Source: Rheum nobile (Eukaryota > Streptophyta > Magnoliopsida > Caryophyllales > Polygonaceae). Taken from it: DNA of 64,000 nt. Shown one piece after another: positions 9,727-20,735 of this stretch; positions within the stretch are counted from its first letter, which is position 1; each line of letters starts with the position of its first letter. The DNA lies in contig WOAB01000040.1 in the NCBI GenBank assembly GCA_027886185.1, positions 7,502,001 to 7,566,000 of the forward strand, written 5' to 3'. A model generated the notes under the pieces. It was not told the origin of the DNA. It did no database searches and saw only the letters and a list, made by a program, of their open reading frames with translations. Made by a program: the position numbers and the translations under genes.

Positions 9727-10403
9727 GTTATTTTTTGCTTTTCCCTGTGCTTTATTCTTTTGTCTTTCATTATATTGAGGACAATGCAATGTTTAAGCAT
9801 GGGGGAGAGTTCTATACTTGCTACGTTGTTGAGGAGAAAAATTAAAAAATGAAAAAAGCCAAAAATTGAAAAAAGGCATACATTAGAAATCCTGGGATAG
9901 GTCGAAAACCCGAAAGGGAGGCCTAGGCAATAAGCAGGTGGCTTGGACCATCATTAGGCTGGGGTAATATGTGGTCAAGAATGACGTGAGCTTATGTGAG
10001 TACATCTATTGAAAAATGAAATGAGTGGCTTGGTGAAAACCCGAAAGGGCGCCTTGGCAAAATGAGCGAAAAGAAGAAGAGTGATTTTAGGATTTTTCAT
10101 TATTCTTGGCGAGGCATCACAAGAAGAGGAGTTATAAGGAGGATTCGGGTAGGTGACTCTGGAGAGATAAGAAGATAGATGGGAGATTAGAATTAGATTT
10201 GATTCACTCTGTGGTGTTTAGGATAAGCTTGGGGGAAGTACTCTGCTTCCCTTTTAGCTTGATTGTCTGGAGCTGATTGTTGAGATGTTGTAGTTGCTGG
10301 TGTCATATTTTCTTGTACTTCCTGAGACCTTGGTGTTCGATTGAGAGAGTAGGTTTATCATTAACTTACTCGGGACGAGTAAAGGTCTAAGTATGGGGGA
10401 ATT
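9727..10403 (+). other. 3' non-coding region and polypurine tract of element A
   Basis: No gene. It contains the Athila-style motif TTTAAGCATGGGGGAGAG (about 9792-9809), two copies of AAAACCCGAAAGGG-x-G with CCTWGGCAA (about 9906 and 10037), and the polypurine tract GTATGGGGGAATT ending directly before the 3' LTR. Confidence 0.7.
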
Positions 10404-11886
10404 TGATAGGTGTCATTTCATGTACCTTAACTAGCAATTATTAGCATTATTTAGAGGAGTTTAGGATGAGATTTGTGGCTAAGTCTGTAATCCAGAATTT
10501 GTGGAGAGAAGTGAAGAAATCATGGGATTTATAGAGATTTGAAGTGTATTGAAGAGTAGAAGAACAATATGCTGAATTCAAATGGTTCGTTCTCTCTACT
10601 CAGATGTCCAAATGAAGTGATTCCAATTCGAGGAGTTATATCTTGAAGTCTACTGCAAGTCCTCAAAATATGAGCATAATCCGAGTTGGGAATCAAACGT
10701 TATGGTGTTTCTACTAAAGTGTCGCAGAAGCTGAAAAAGGCACCGCCGCCCCGCGGTGGAACTCACCGCCCCGCAGTGTAACTTGACGCCCCACGCCAGA
10801 AGCTACCGCGACCCGGCGATGGATCTCAGAGAAGGCAACTAGAAGACTGACGCCCCGCAGTGGGCACGTCACGCCTCGCGGCCAGCAGAAGATTTTATTT
10901 CCTTTATTGCATTTCGGACTTTCTTATTTCTATTATTTTATTTCCTTTGTTATTTCCATTAGGTTAACTTATTTCCTAAACCTATTTAAGACTTATTTCT
11001 AGGTCTTGAGTGGGCAGTCACGCCCCAGAGGCAGACACTTTTACGTTACGCATGTTACTTTTCTATTAGGTTTTCATTCTCGTTTGAATGAAGAACTAAC
11101 TTCCCTTTGTTCTACTAGACGATTGAAGCAATACAATTGATGTGTTTGTGAGATTTCTATTCCTTGTTCTTATCCTTATAAGTGTTGGTTTGATTCTCTT
11201 GGTTATATTGAATATTGATTTCTTATTGTTCTTCTTAGCCCGATCAACTAGGTTGAATACTTTTTATCAATTGCTAGGATTGCATATAGGGGTTCCAAGT
11301 GCATATCTAGTAGCAAACACAATTGTGCGTATAGGGGTTCCGAGCGTACAATTGTGAGTGAGAATCAGTTGCATGCGAGTATTAATAAGTCTTTCTATTT
11401 GCATGTATCCTATATCCTTGTGTGTATTGCTATTGCTTTATTGGTGGTAAAGTATACCGACAACTGTGAGAATCAGTGGTATTTTACCATTGGCATAGTG
11501 ATAAGTCTATCGACAACTGTGAGAATCGATAGTACTTAAGACCAGGGTGGGAACAACTATAAGGATAGTAAAAGAACTTGGATTAAATAGATTTCTGTGA
11601 TCAAATTATATCTTTGTATTATGGATATCGCTCTAGTAGGACTACTTTTCCCATTATATTTTCTCAACTCAACCAAACTTGTTTGCTTTACTTGCTTTGC
11701 TTTCTCGTGATAACTAAACCCCCCTTGCTTGTTACTTGTCATTCACAATTGCATACTGCATCAGATCTTCCCTGTGGGTTCGACCCTTGCTTGCTTACTA
11801 TACATTTGTTTAGTAGGTCTGTTAGGACTATTTACTTTGATAAGGCTAATCAACGATACTTGCATTGCGCACTTTTAGCCCCGTCA
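10404..11886 (+). repeat. Element A 3' LTR
   Basis: 1483 bp, TG...CA, collinear with the 5' LTR. The GC-palindrome cluster lies at 10741-10882 and several of its motifs have lost CG dinucleotides (CCGCAGTG for CCGCGGTG). TATA-like box at 10983-10989. Confidence 0.93.
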
Positions 11887-11891
11887 GAGGG

Positions 11892-11960
11892 CCAGAGATG
11901 GTGAAGGAAGCAGCGTCGATGAGAAGAAATTTGAAGCAGAGGAGGAAGCTTAAACCTGTT
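11892..11960 (+). pseudogene. GlcAT14-like exon remnant, distal part
   Basis: Sequence immediately after the second GAGGG copy, and so the original continuation of the exon interrupted at 5771. It is Arg/Lys-rich when read in the shifted frame and does not match remembered GT14 sequence. The frame soon ends. The exon boundary cannot be placed. Confidence 0.5.
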
Positions 11961-12158
11961 ATAGTTGTTAAGTATAATTAGTCTCCTTAAAAGTTTAATT
12001 CTCACCCAAAAGAAAATGTAAATATAAATATAAATTTACCTTTTCTTTTTTTTTAAAGTTTTGCAGCTTTATGGTATTTTTGCAATACTTTTCAAAAGTT
12101 GGTATTTTTGCAAACGACCTTTCAAAAGTTGGTATTTTTTGCAATTCCGCCTTTTTTT
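11961..12158. repeat. AT-rich spacer with short tandem repeats
   Basis: No gene seen. At about 12085-12145 there are imperfect copies of TTCAAAAGTTGGTATTTTTGC. Confidence 0.6.
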
Positions 12159-13215
12159 GGTTTTTTCGCCTGGTACCCCTGAGTTAAGGCGAAATTCGCG
12201 AGATGCCTCAAATTTTTATCTATTTCGTGTGGTACCCTCGATCTTTATTTTTTTTCGCCAAATGCCCATCTCTTAATTTTTTAACAAATCCGATAAAAAA
12301 ATCCAAAAAAAAGAAAAAAATGAAAAGGTAGCATTATATACTGGTTTGATGCAAATTCATAGCAGCAAGATCTAGAGTTCACTAATAAATAGCTAGCTGC
12401 AAGTATCAGATTAGCAATTTCCATCAATATTAAATAATAAATCTATATGTTCAACTGGAATTGAACAATATTACTTGTTCATATGAGGGCAATTGAAAGG
12501 ACCAAAAGCATAGGAATGGAGTATCAGCTACCTATCAGTAATTGCTATGTGAATATATTTTTTTTGGTCAAGATTACTGTGTAAATAATGAACACCACCA
12601 AGACAAGCAATCGAATCGAATGCCCACAAATCTAATCCTAATTGAAATTGGCAGCCAAGTTTGATGGTCTACCCTCCGAATCCCATTAACAAATTAGCTG
12701 AGAAACGTAATACCAACAATTCAGACCAAGACAAAAGACCGAAATAACACAAGGGAGAGCAGATAGCAAAAGCATAATAACAAAAAAGTTGCAATCATAA
12801 CATACACAAGCTTAAGCAATATCCAAGCCGACCAAGATACAAACAAGATTCTAGATCATCCAACACAGAGTATTGTAGGTCTGTAACCCTAATTCGTGTT
12901 TCCGTTTTGAATCAACCGGTGTAGATGTGGAGATGGACGGCGAGGATGAGGACAACATAGATGGAGAAGAAGATGAGAGTGTGGATGAAGATGGCTTTGT
13001 CGTTGGTCTTCATGCCGCCGAACTCCATGGGCAGTCGAGGGCAAAAGGGATAATCAAAGAAGACGATTCGTATTTTTTTTTACGAATATGTTAAAAAATT
13101 ACAAGATGGGCATTTGACGAAGAAAAAAAAACTCGGGGATACCGCGCGAAATAGGTAAAACTCTGGGGTACCTCGCGAATTTCGCCTTACCTCAGGGGTA
13201 CCAGGCGAAAAAACC
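12159..13215. mobile_element. Long-inverted-repeat DNA element, probably Mutator-type, with captured gene
   Basis: Terminal inverted repeats of about 130-140 bp. The left copy opens GGTTTTTTCGCCTGGTACCC and the right copy is its near-exact inverse ending at 13215. The size (1057 bp), long inverted repeats and gene-like interior fit a Pack-MULE. No clean 9-bp duplication could be found in the T-rich flanks, so the superfamily is inference. No transposase inside. Confidence 0.7.
12912..13028 (-). CDS. Small 38-residue single-pass membrane protein, unknown
   Basis: ATG at 13028-13026, TGA at 12914-12912. Residues 1-10 are hydrophilic (MEFGGMKTND). Residues about 13-34 are strongly hydrophobic (IFIHTLIFFSIYVVLILAV) and can span a membrane. 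The tail is short and His/Tyr-rich. Below it on the minus strand is a 3'-UTR-like stretch of several hundred bases. I do not recognise the family. It lies wholly between the inverted repeats of the element, so it may be a captured full small gene or a chance ORF. The hydrophobic design and clean ends favour a real protein moderately. Confidence 0.45.
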   Translation of the reverse strand: MEFGGMKTNDKAIFIHTLIFFSIYVVLILAVHLHIYTG

Positions 13216-13550
13216 GTTATTTTTTTATTACAGCAAACTCTAGGACTCATCTAATCCAATGACAGCTCTAAATTATCCGAGTGGATGATCTTTACAAACT
13301 TGGTACCAAAAGAATCAAAATCAGATTTCAGATTGGTGAACTCATATCGGGTATTGAGTAGGGGAGACGGGGGTGAGAGATTGAATGTGGAGAGAAGTAA
13401 TCATTGGAAGTTGTGGAGGGCAAGCGGAGGAAGATTATGACCAACAAGGAGGTCCACGGCACGATTTGCTTCACGGAAACAATGATGTACCTGAAAAGAC
13501 ATGAAAGAAGACAGAAGCGTGACAATATCTTTAGTAATTGTGTGAATTTC
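13216..13550. other. Spacer and probable 3' end of the LINE remnant
   Basis: No gene seen. Sequence from about 13320 is GA-rich on the plus strand and may be the 3' tail of the LINE fragment that follows. Confidence 0.35.
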
Positions 13551-14330
13551 CTAAGGAATTTTCCAAATGCCTCGGATGGAGTTGATAATAACTAAGTTAT
13601 CACCCTCAACAATTAAGTGAGTGATATGCATACTTGCCGCTTGCTGAATTCCAGAGAGAGCAGCAAGGGCCTCAGTTCGAAGGACTGAAGTGGGTGAGAT
13701 GTTTTCTCTGTGGAAGGAAAGTAATTTACCCTGAGAGTCACGTATCAGATGTCCAATATGGGAAGTATCATCTTGTCTCCGTGACCCGTCAAAGTTCAAT
13801 TTATGCAAGTGGGATGGTGGTTTTTTCCACGTGCGATTAGCGGGGCGCAGTTTATTACGTCGTAGTGAGAGTGGTGTAGGAGTGGGTGTGAGGGTAACCT
13901 AGTCTTGGTGAGAATAAAAAGCGTGGGTGGTTGGGCAGTGTTGGGAAAGATTATTTTTGGATTGAAAGATACGTATATTTCGAAATGTCCAGATAGACCA
14001 CCATAAAAACAGAAGTGGAGCAGGTTGCGTGTTGGTCTTACGGAAAAGTTTGAAATTTTGTATGAAATTATTAGTGGTAGGGATAGAAAATGAAGAATGC
14101 AATTTTGATTCTAACTTATGTATCATTGATAACGTAAAAGGGCAGGTGAAGAGAAGATGATTACGATATTCATTGTAGGTGATATAGAGAGTACAAGTGG
14201 AAGGAACCGTTGAATAATACCGATTGAGTCGTTTAGAAGTTGGGAGGGCGTCTATGAGACATTTCCAGATGAAGTTTTGAATTTTAGGTGGAAGTTTTAG
14301 TAGTTTTTTAATTTATGGAAGTTGAGTTTC
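13551..14330 (-). pseudogene. LINE (non-LTR retrotransposon) 3' remnant: zf-RVT and RNase H domains
   Basis: Plant L1-type polyprotein C-terminus, truncated at its 5' side. Upstream on the minus strand (about 14320-14100) is a zf-RVT-like segment in broken frames, with PPKIQNFIWKCL and a HLLFTCPF-type motif. The stretch 14126-13899 continues the linker region (WWSIWTFRNIRIF). A later frame (13808-13551) is an RNase H-type RVT_3 domain: KLNFDGSRR with the catalytic Asp, RTEALAALSGIQQA with Glu/Ala, and VEGDNLVIINSI with a second Asp. Reverse transcriptase and endonuclease are missing, and at least one frameshift separates the pieces. Confidence 0.7.
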
Positions 14331-14611
14331 GCACCGCAATTTTCAAGCTGCACGTCGGTCGATATTTAAAAAAATAATTTGTATCGGTTTAACCTTTATA
14401 CGCTTCGACGTCGCACGTAAAAAAATTCAAAAATCATTTTTTACATGCTACGTGACAGCTGAATTCAAACGGTCACCTCTATGCGCTACGACGTAGCGCA
14501 TAAAAAAATGACTATTTGATTCAACGATCATCTTTATGCGCTACGACTATATATGGGAGCCTACATGTGTATTTTTTGTACTACCGAATTTGAAATCACA
14601 CTATTGAGAGA
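14331..14611. repeat. Palindromic ATGCGCTACG repeats
   Basis: Variants of TATGCGCTACGACGTAGCGC occur at about 14398-14432, 14478-14510 and 14533-14546. The middle one, at 14480-14502, is a perfect 11-bp inverted repeat with a single A at its centre. The stretch lies just upstream of the MULE exon and may be its terminal region. Confidence 0.65.
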
Positions 14612-14671
14612 ATGTCGTACTCAAGCTATGATGAAGTACCCGGTTTTGATTCGACTAACCAAGATGTACGG
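14612..14671 (+). pseudogene. MULE transposase gene, putative exon 1
   Basis: ATG at 14612 and 20 codons (MSYSSYDEVPGFDSTNQDVR), ending at a GTACGT donor at 14672. The downstream intron repeat (14732-14792) recurs on the far side of element B, which is why this short exon is assigned to the MULE gene continuing at 24897. The exon itself carries no diagnostic motif. Confidence 0.4.
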
Positions 14672-14797
14672 GTACGTATATGTTTTTTTCCAAATTTAAG
14701 TCAATTAAAACAGTTTGTCATATATAGTTTAGGTGATATTTACGGGATCCTCTAATTTATATATATTTGTGAAATAAATAGGATGATAACATGTTTT

Positions 14798-17030
14798 TGT
14801 AACACCCTCAAATATAACCTTGAAAGTATTACCGTCAGTGACCTCAGATTATCCATTTGAAGTCACCCAAGGCTTAATCATTTTATAATAACCATAAAAT
14901 AACACCAATCATATCAAATATCATAAAGTTTATTCAAACCAAAGTCACGGATTACATCTGTAAATCCCAAATACATCCAAAATACAGAATTGTTTCAATA
15001 CAACGGAAGTCTTTTAATAAATTTCATAATGGTCTTGATCAGTGCGATCACACGCCTAGGATCTTCAACCTTGAGAAAACTCTTAAAAACACCATATGCC
15101 TTCATCGTCGCGTACTAGCCTTCACAGAAGGGAAGTTTTCCTAATGTGCCGTATGAGACGGATGACACCAGCCAACCATGCAAGGGAAATAAACCGGTTG
15201 GTTAGTCTAATAAAAGACTATGTAAGGGTAAAACAGAAAGATTCTAAGTAGTCGTATTAGGTTACACCTGTCATTTCTCGAATAATAACCGATGACGACA
15301 GTGAACCTCAACACTCCTACGAAAATATACGAAACAGTATGAACAAGAAAAGACTCCAAAAGATCGAGTCTTATGGGAACGTATGAAGAGAAGACTCCAA
15401 AAGATCGAGTCTTATCGGAAAGTATGACAAGTGTTTGGGAACGTTATAATTTCACACAAGCGTTTAAAATGACTTGACCATTTGGGTCCACGACCAACCT
15501 CACCGCGCAATGCGAATTCAGATATGGAAGGAGGACTTACTTTAATCGAAGTCCGGGCGGTTTCCACGTTGTACTCCTCGCCCGAGGGTATATTAATTAT
15601 GTGCATAATCGCACTTATCTTATTTAATTCCAAAACGTATATTCACGTTACAGCTTTTATCATTAAAAAATATCACATCGATACGAGAGATATCTTGGGA
15701 GTATTTCTCGAATGTTTGGCACTAGTTGTGTGCACCACCCCTATACTCGGATAGGGGTAGGTCATGACCAGGGAAGGGTGTTAGGGCTTGGACATCCTAC
15801 GCACCACGGTTATAAAGAAACAGCCAGTACTCGCAATGAGGTACATAGCGTTCCTACGAATACTCGTTCTAACTATATATTAAGTTCGTACATAAAGTCC
15901 ACACCAATACCATCACGGTAATAACAGATATAATAGCGTTGTTTCTAGAAGAATATACAATCTATAATAATATCGCATTTTAAATCACACATTTATAAAA
16001 TTTGTTCCCCAAACGAAAACAACACTTCATCCCAATTTAATTAACAATTAAAATAATTGATATTTAACAAAAACATGGAATGATAAGCAAGAGCGAACCG
16101 CCACTTGCCTTAATCGAGACGAACGTAGATTGTTGGGTTCCGGGTATCTAGGAACTGGAAACGGAATCTGGTTACGGATTCCTACGATGACAACGAACCC
16201 ACGAAGAAACCCTAGGTTAGATTTGATACGAATAATAATACGAATCTAAAGAAACGAAAGGAACGAGGGTCCCATCCGTGACCGGCTCGTCCAAAGCCAC
16301 GATCGCGCTTGCTAAGGGAAGCCACGGTCGCGGTTTTGGATTCCGCGGTCATGGATTTCTGGGCACCATCCGCGGTCACGGTGTTCATATCCTCGATCGC
16401 GGATCCCTCCCTGACGCGGCCCTAAATCGGCACAAGGCTCACCAAAAGACTACGACGACGATGCTCCTCGGCTTCGAACAATGATGCTACAACTCCAGCC
16501 TTCCAAGGCACTAGGGGAACACCACCAATTCCGGCGAGAACTCCGGCAAGCTTCCGACGATGGCACGAACTCCGGCGACAAGGAAATGAGAGAAGGAAAG
16601 AGAGATCGAGAGCACTGTGGATGGAGAATCCGAGGGTTAAAGGCCCTATTTAGGGTGAGAAGGGGAGTAACGTCGGCCAGACGAATCGATCGGCCTCCCC
16701 CCGGCGTAATGGCGGCCTCTGAACCGGCAAAACGCCGAGCTTCTGGAAGAAGACGATGAACAGGTTTTCGCGATCGCGGAAATGCCACTCGCGCATCCGG
16801 GACCTCTGGGAAAGGTTTTACACGTGGATTCATCCCCAACATTGAATACTCGTATCCATAAAAATATTCCCAACCTCAATAATACATCGAATGTATATTA
16901 TAACGCTCAAAGAATTATTACAGAGATTATACGAGTTACAGAAATTCCGAATTACGCCAAACGCGTCACAATTACAGAACGAGGGTTGGGAAATTACCCA
17001 AATACCCTTACTAAAATGAGGGGTATTACA
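14798..17030 (-). repeat. Element B 3' LTR
   Basis: 2233 bp. The position matching the TATA box of the other LTR has lost two bases (TATTTAGGG at about 16648 against TATTTATAGGG at 24034). GC-palindrome clusters lie at 16298-16424 and 16765-16783. Confidence 0.93.
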
Positions 17031-17134
17031 TCACTACCCCCTTAAAGAAAAGTTTCGACCCAAAACTTGGCCGGAAAAAAAAATACGGGATATTACATCA
17101 CCGCCCCCTTAAAAAAAAGGTTTTGACCCCGAAA
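17031..17134 (-). other. Polypurine tract region of element B, duplicated
   Basis: On the minus strand an A/G-rich run ending AAGGGGGTAGTGATG abuts the LTR. About 60 bp further upstream is a second copy ending AAGGGGGCGGTGATG. Only one is needed to prime plus-strand DNA. Confidence 0.65.
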
Positions 17135-20100
17135 CTAGGCTGAAAACAGATCGGGAAAACGACTAAGTATATCAGCCTCAGTCTCCCAGGTTTCCCAAGT
17201 AACCTCTTCATATCCAGACTTGGACCAAAGAATCCGTACTAATGGTACCACCTTGTTCCGCAAGTGCTTCTCGCGACGTTTGAGAATACGCACAGGTATC
17301 TCCTCGTAGGTACCATTTGCCTGAATCTCGATGTCCTCATAACTCAGCACATGAGATACATCTGGCACGTACTTCCTCGGCAAAGACACGTGGAACACGT
17401 TATGCACGGGATGCGCCAATGGCGGCAATGCTAAATGATACGCTAGAGTCCCCACTCTGTCAAGGATCGCAAACGGTCCCACGTAGCGAGGGTTAAGCTT
17501 CCCACGCTTGCCGAACCTGAACACACCCTTGGAAGGCGACACCCTGACAAACACTTTGTCACCTACCTCAAACTCGACATTCCTGCGCTTAAGATCTGCG
17601 TAAGACTTCTGTCGACTCTAAGCTGTCAACATCCTCTGTCTGATCAAAGCAATGTCCGAGGCAGTCCTTTTGACTAACTCTGGTCCGAGCAAAACCTTGT
17701 CGTTATTTTCATCCCAACAAATTGGAGATCTACACCTCCGACCGTACAATGCCTCGAATGGAGCCATCTTAATGGTAGAATGCCAGCTATTGTTGTACGT
17801 GAAGTCAATCAGACTTAAGATGTTCTCCCAACTAGTCGGACGATCAAGTACGCAAGCTCTTAGCATATCCTCCAGTGTCTGGATGGTCCTCTCAGACTGT
17901 CCATCCGTCTGAGGATGAAACGCAGTACTGAACCTCAACTCGGTTCCCATGGCCTTATGGAGTTCTTTCCAGAATTTCGACATGAATCGGCCGTCACGAT
18001 CCGATACAATGGTTTTTGGTGTACCATGCAAATGGACAATCTCGTGTAGGAAAACTTCTGATAGCTTCTGGGTTCCCCATGTCGACTTGATAGCCACAAA
18101 GTGAGCACTCTTCGTGAGACTGTCAATGATCACCCATATAGCATCCTTTTGATTCTGAGTCTTCGGCAACCCCGTGACGAAGTCCATAGCAATATCCTCC
18201 CACTTCCACTCTGGCACTGGGAGAGGTAGCAATTCACCACTTGGTCTACAGTGTTCAATCTTGACCTTCTGACAAGTCAAGCATTTCGCCACAAATTCTG
18301 CTACATCCCACTTCATATTGGGCCACTAGAATTTCTTTCTGAGGTCTTTGTACATCTTACTGGAGCATGGATGTACAGAATAAGCTAACGAATGGGCCTC
18401 CTTCATCACCAACTGGCGAAGGCCATCCACGTCAGACACACAAATCCGGTCCTGAAACCAGAGTGATCCATCCTCCTGAACCACGAATCCGGGAGCTTTC
18501 CCGTCCATCACTTCACTACTTAACTTCACCAAGACCACATCATCAATCTGCCTTTCCTTGATCTGGTCTAGTAGCGTAGCCTGAATCTCCAACATACTCA
18601 GGCATCCTCGACGATGATCGTACAAGATGTCAATCTCGCACAATCCTTGGCTTATCTTGGTCTGAGTAGTGAGTAGAGCTACTACGGTCTCGTGCGACGT
18701 CTTCCGGCTCAATGCATCGGCCACCACGTTAGCCTTGCCCGAATGATACAGCAACTCGATGTCGTAGTCTTTGAGTAGCTCTAACCAGCGACGTTGTCTC
18801 ATATTCAACTCCTTCTGAGTGAACACATACTTGAGACTCTTATGATCGGTGAAGGCTTGGCACCTAACACCATAGAGATAGTGCCTCCAAATCTTCAACG
18901 CGAAAACCACAGCCGCTAACTCTAGATCATGCATCAGATAGTTTGCCTCATAGGTTTTCAACTGACGAGATGCATACGCAATAACCTTCCCTTTTTGCAT
19001 CAGTACACATCCTAACCCATGCTTTGAAGCGTCACTATAGACCACATAACCATCGGTTCCTTCCGGTAGCGCCAAAACTGGTGCGGAGGTCAGACACATC
19101 TTCAACTTCTGAAAACTGGCCTCTCACTTGTCGTCCCAGACAAACTTCTTGTGGACCTTGCGGAGCAAGCCGGTCATGGGTAGGGCAATCTTAGAAAATC
19201 CCTCCACGAACCGTCTGTAGTATCTTGCAAGTCCTAAGAAAATGCGCACCTCCTTCACATTCTGAGGCCGCCTCCAGTTGGCTACCGCTTTAATCTTCTG
19301 GGGATCGACCATAACCCCATCCTCATTGATCACATGGCCTAAGAAAGCCACTTCCTTGATCCAGAAGTCACACTTAGACAACTTCGCATACATCTGATTC
19401 TGTCTAAGGACTGACAAGGTGATCCGAAGATGTTCCTCGTGAGCTTCCTCACTCGGGGAATAGATCAGAATATCGTCGATGAAGACCACCATGAATTTAT
19501 CTAGATATTGGTGGAAACATCGATGCATCAGGTCCATGAAGACTGCCGGAGCATTAGTAAGCCCAAATGGCATGACTACAAACTCGTAGTGCCCATACCC
19601 CATCCGAAAAGCAGTCCTCGGAATATCTTCCTCATGAATCCTGAGCTGATGATAACCAGATCTCAGGTCGATCTTGGAAAAGACTTTTGCTTCCTACAGT
19701 TGATCCAACAGATCATCAATCCTAGGAAACATATACTTATTCTTGATCGTGACCTTGTTCAACTCACGATAGTCGATACAAAGTCGAAACGAACCATCCT
19801 TCTTCTTGACAAACAAGACCGGAGCGCCCCAAGGTGATGCACTCGGCCTTATGTATCCTTTCTCAAGAAGGTCCTCGAGTTGCTTCTTCAACTCTTGCAT
19901 CTGAGGTGGAGCCATCCGATACGGTGCCTTAGAAATCGGCGCGGTACCCGGCTCGAGATCAATGGTGAACTCCACGTCACGATTCGGGGGTAACCCGAGA
20001 ATCTCCTCCGGAAAGACATCCGAAAACTCGCAGATGACTGGAACATCAAGAACTCAAGTCTCATCTCTCTTGGGCTTATCCAGATAGCACGGGTACCCGA

Positions 20101-20482
20101 CACAACCTTGTCGAAGTAGCTTACACGCAGCCATCACATTGATGAGCTTGCCGTTATCAGCGTCATTACGACCCTTAAACTTGCATACAAACTGGCCCCC
20201 AGATGACATTGTCACAGTCCTTGAGCTAAAATCGATTACTGCCCCATGACGCGTCAGCCAATCCATCCCGAGAATAATGTCGTATGGAGCCATGGCTATA
20301 CAGATCAAATTTGCTTCGAACTTCCTACCCTGAATGGTAATTGGAAATTCTGACAGACGCTTGGTTCCCACCAACTGCTCACCATTGAGAAGATTTACTA
20401 TGAAAGGCTCACAAGCCTCATTGCACACTAAGCCTAGCTTACTCACACAGTCCTCACGAATGGTGTTTCTTGTGTTCACCAT
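17135..20482 (-). pseudogene. Element B pol (protease remnant-RT-RNase H-integrase), five in-frame stops
   Basis: Polyprotein that copies and integrates the element. It starts at ATG 20482 with the gag-type MVNTRN, then passes directly into the second half of the protease (REDCVSKLGL; the catalytic DTGA part is deleted). RT follows (YRMAPPQMQELKKQLEDLL, FVKKKDGSFRLCIDYRELNK, active site VFIDDILIY near 19465), then RNase H (VVYSDASKHGLGCVL, CQAFTDHKSLKYVF). The integrase has CLTCQ zinc, Asp in MDFVTG and SDRDGRF, and Glu in QSERTIQTLED. The C-terminal end (WETEADILSRFPDLF) resembles a chromodomain-like tail. All parts share one frame, broken only by stops at 20054, 19694, 19124, 18326 and 17618. 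No frameshift is seen. Confidence 0.92.
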
Positions 20483-20735
20483 CTGTTTACCGATCAATTC
20501 CCAAATATTTCACAACATTAATATTAGTTTAATATGCACAACGTATAAAATTGACTCGGAATAGATCAAACTGGTAAACTTTTCATTGATGATAGAACTG
20601 AAACTGAGTCTAATAAGTTATACATAGAAAAGCCCTCCCAAGCAAAAAGACAAAATTGCCAGGAGGCTACAACTATAACGAAACGAAACGAAATGACTAG
20701 AAAAAGAAAACACTGAAGCTCAACACTGGCCTACA

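Larger units (their letters stand above)
5772..11886 (+). mobile_element. Element A: pol-less Athila-like LTR retrotransposon
   Basis: The LTRs begin TGATAGGTGT and end CCCCGTCA, and a perfect 5-bp target duplication GAGGG (5767-5771, 11887-11891) brackets the element. The internal region is only 3150 bp and contains tRNA-Asp-type primer site, damaged gag, conserved non-coding motifs and a polypurine tract. Reverse transcriptase, RNase H and integrase are absent, so it can only have moved with proteins supplied in trans. By eye the two LTRs differ at about 4% of positions in the first 185 bp. Confidence 0.93.

Noticed and set aside
16278..16879. Arg/Gly-rich ORFs in the B LTRs (also 23665-24288)
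   Set aside because: Same reason: GC-rich LTR sequence gives open frames on both strands.
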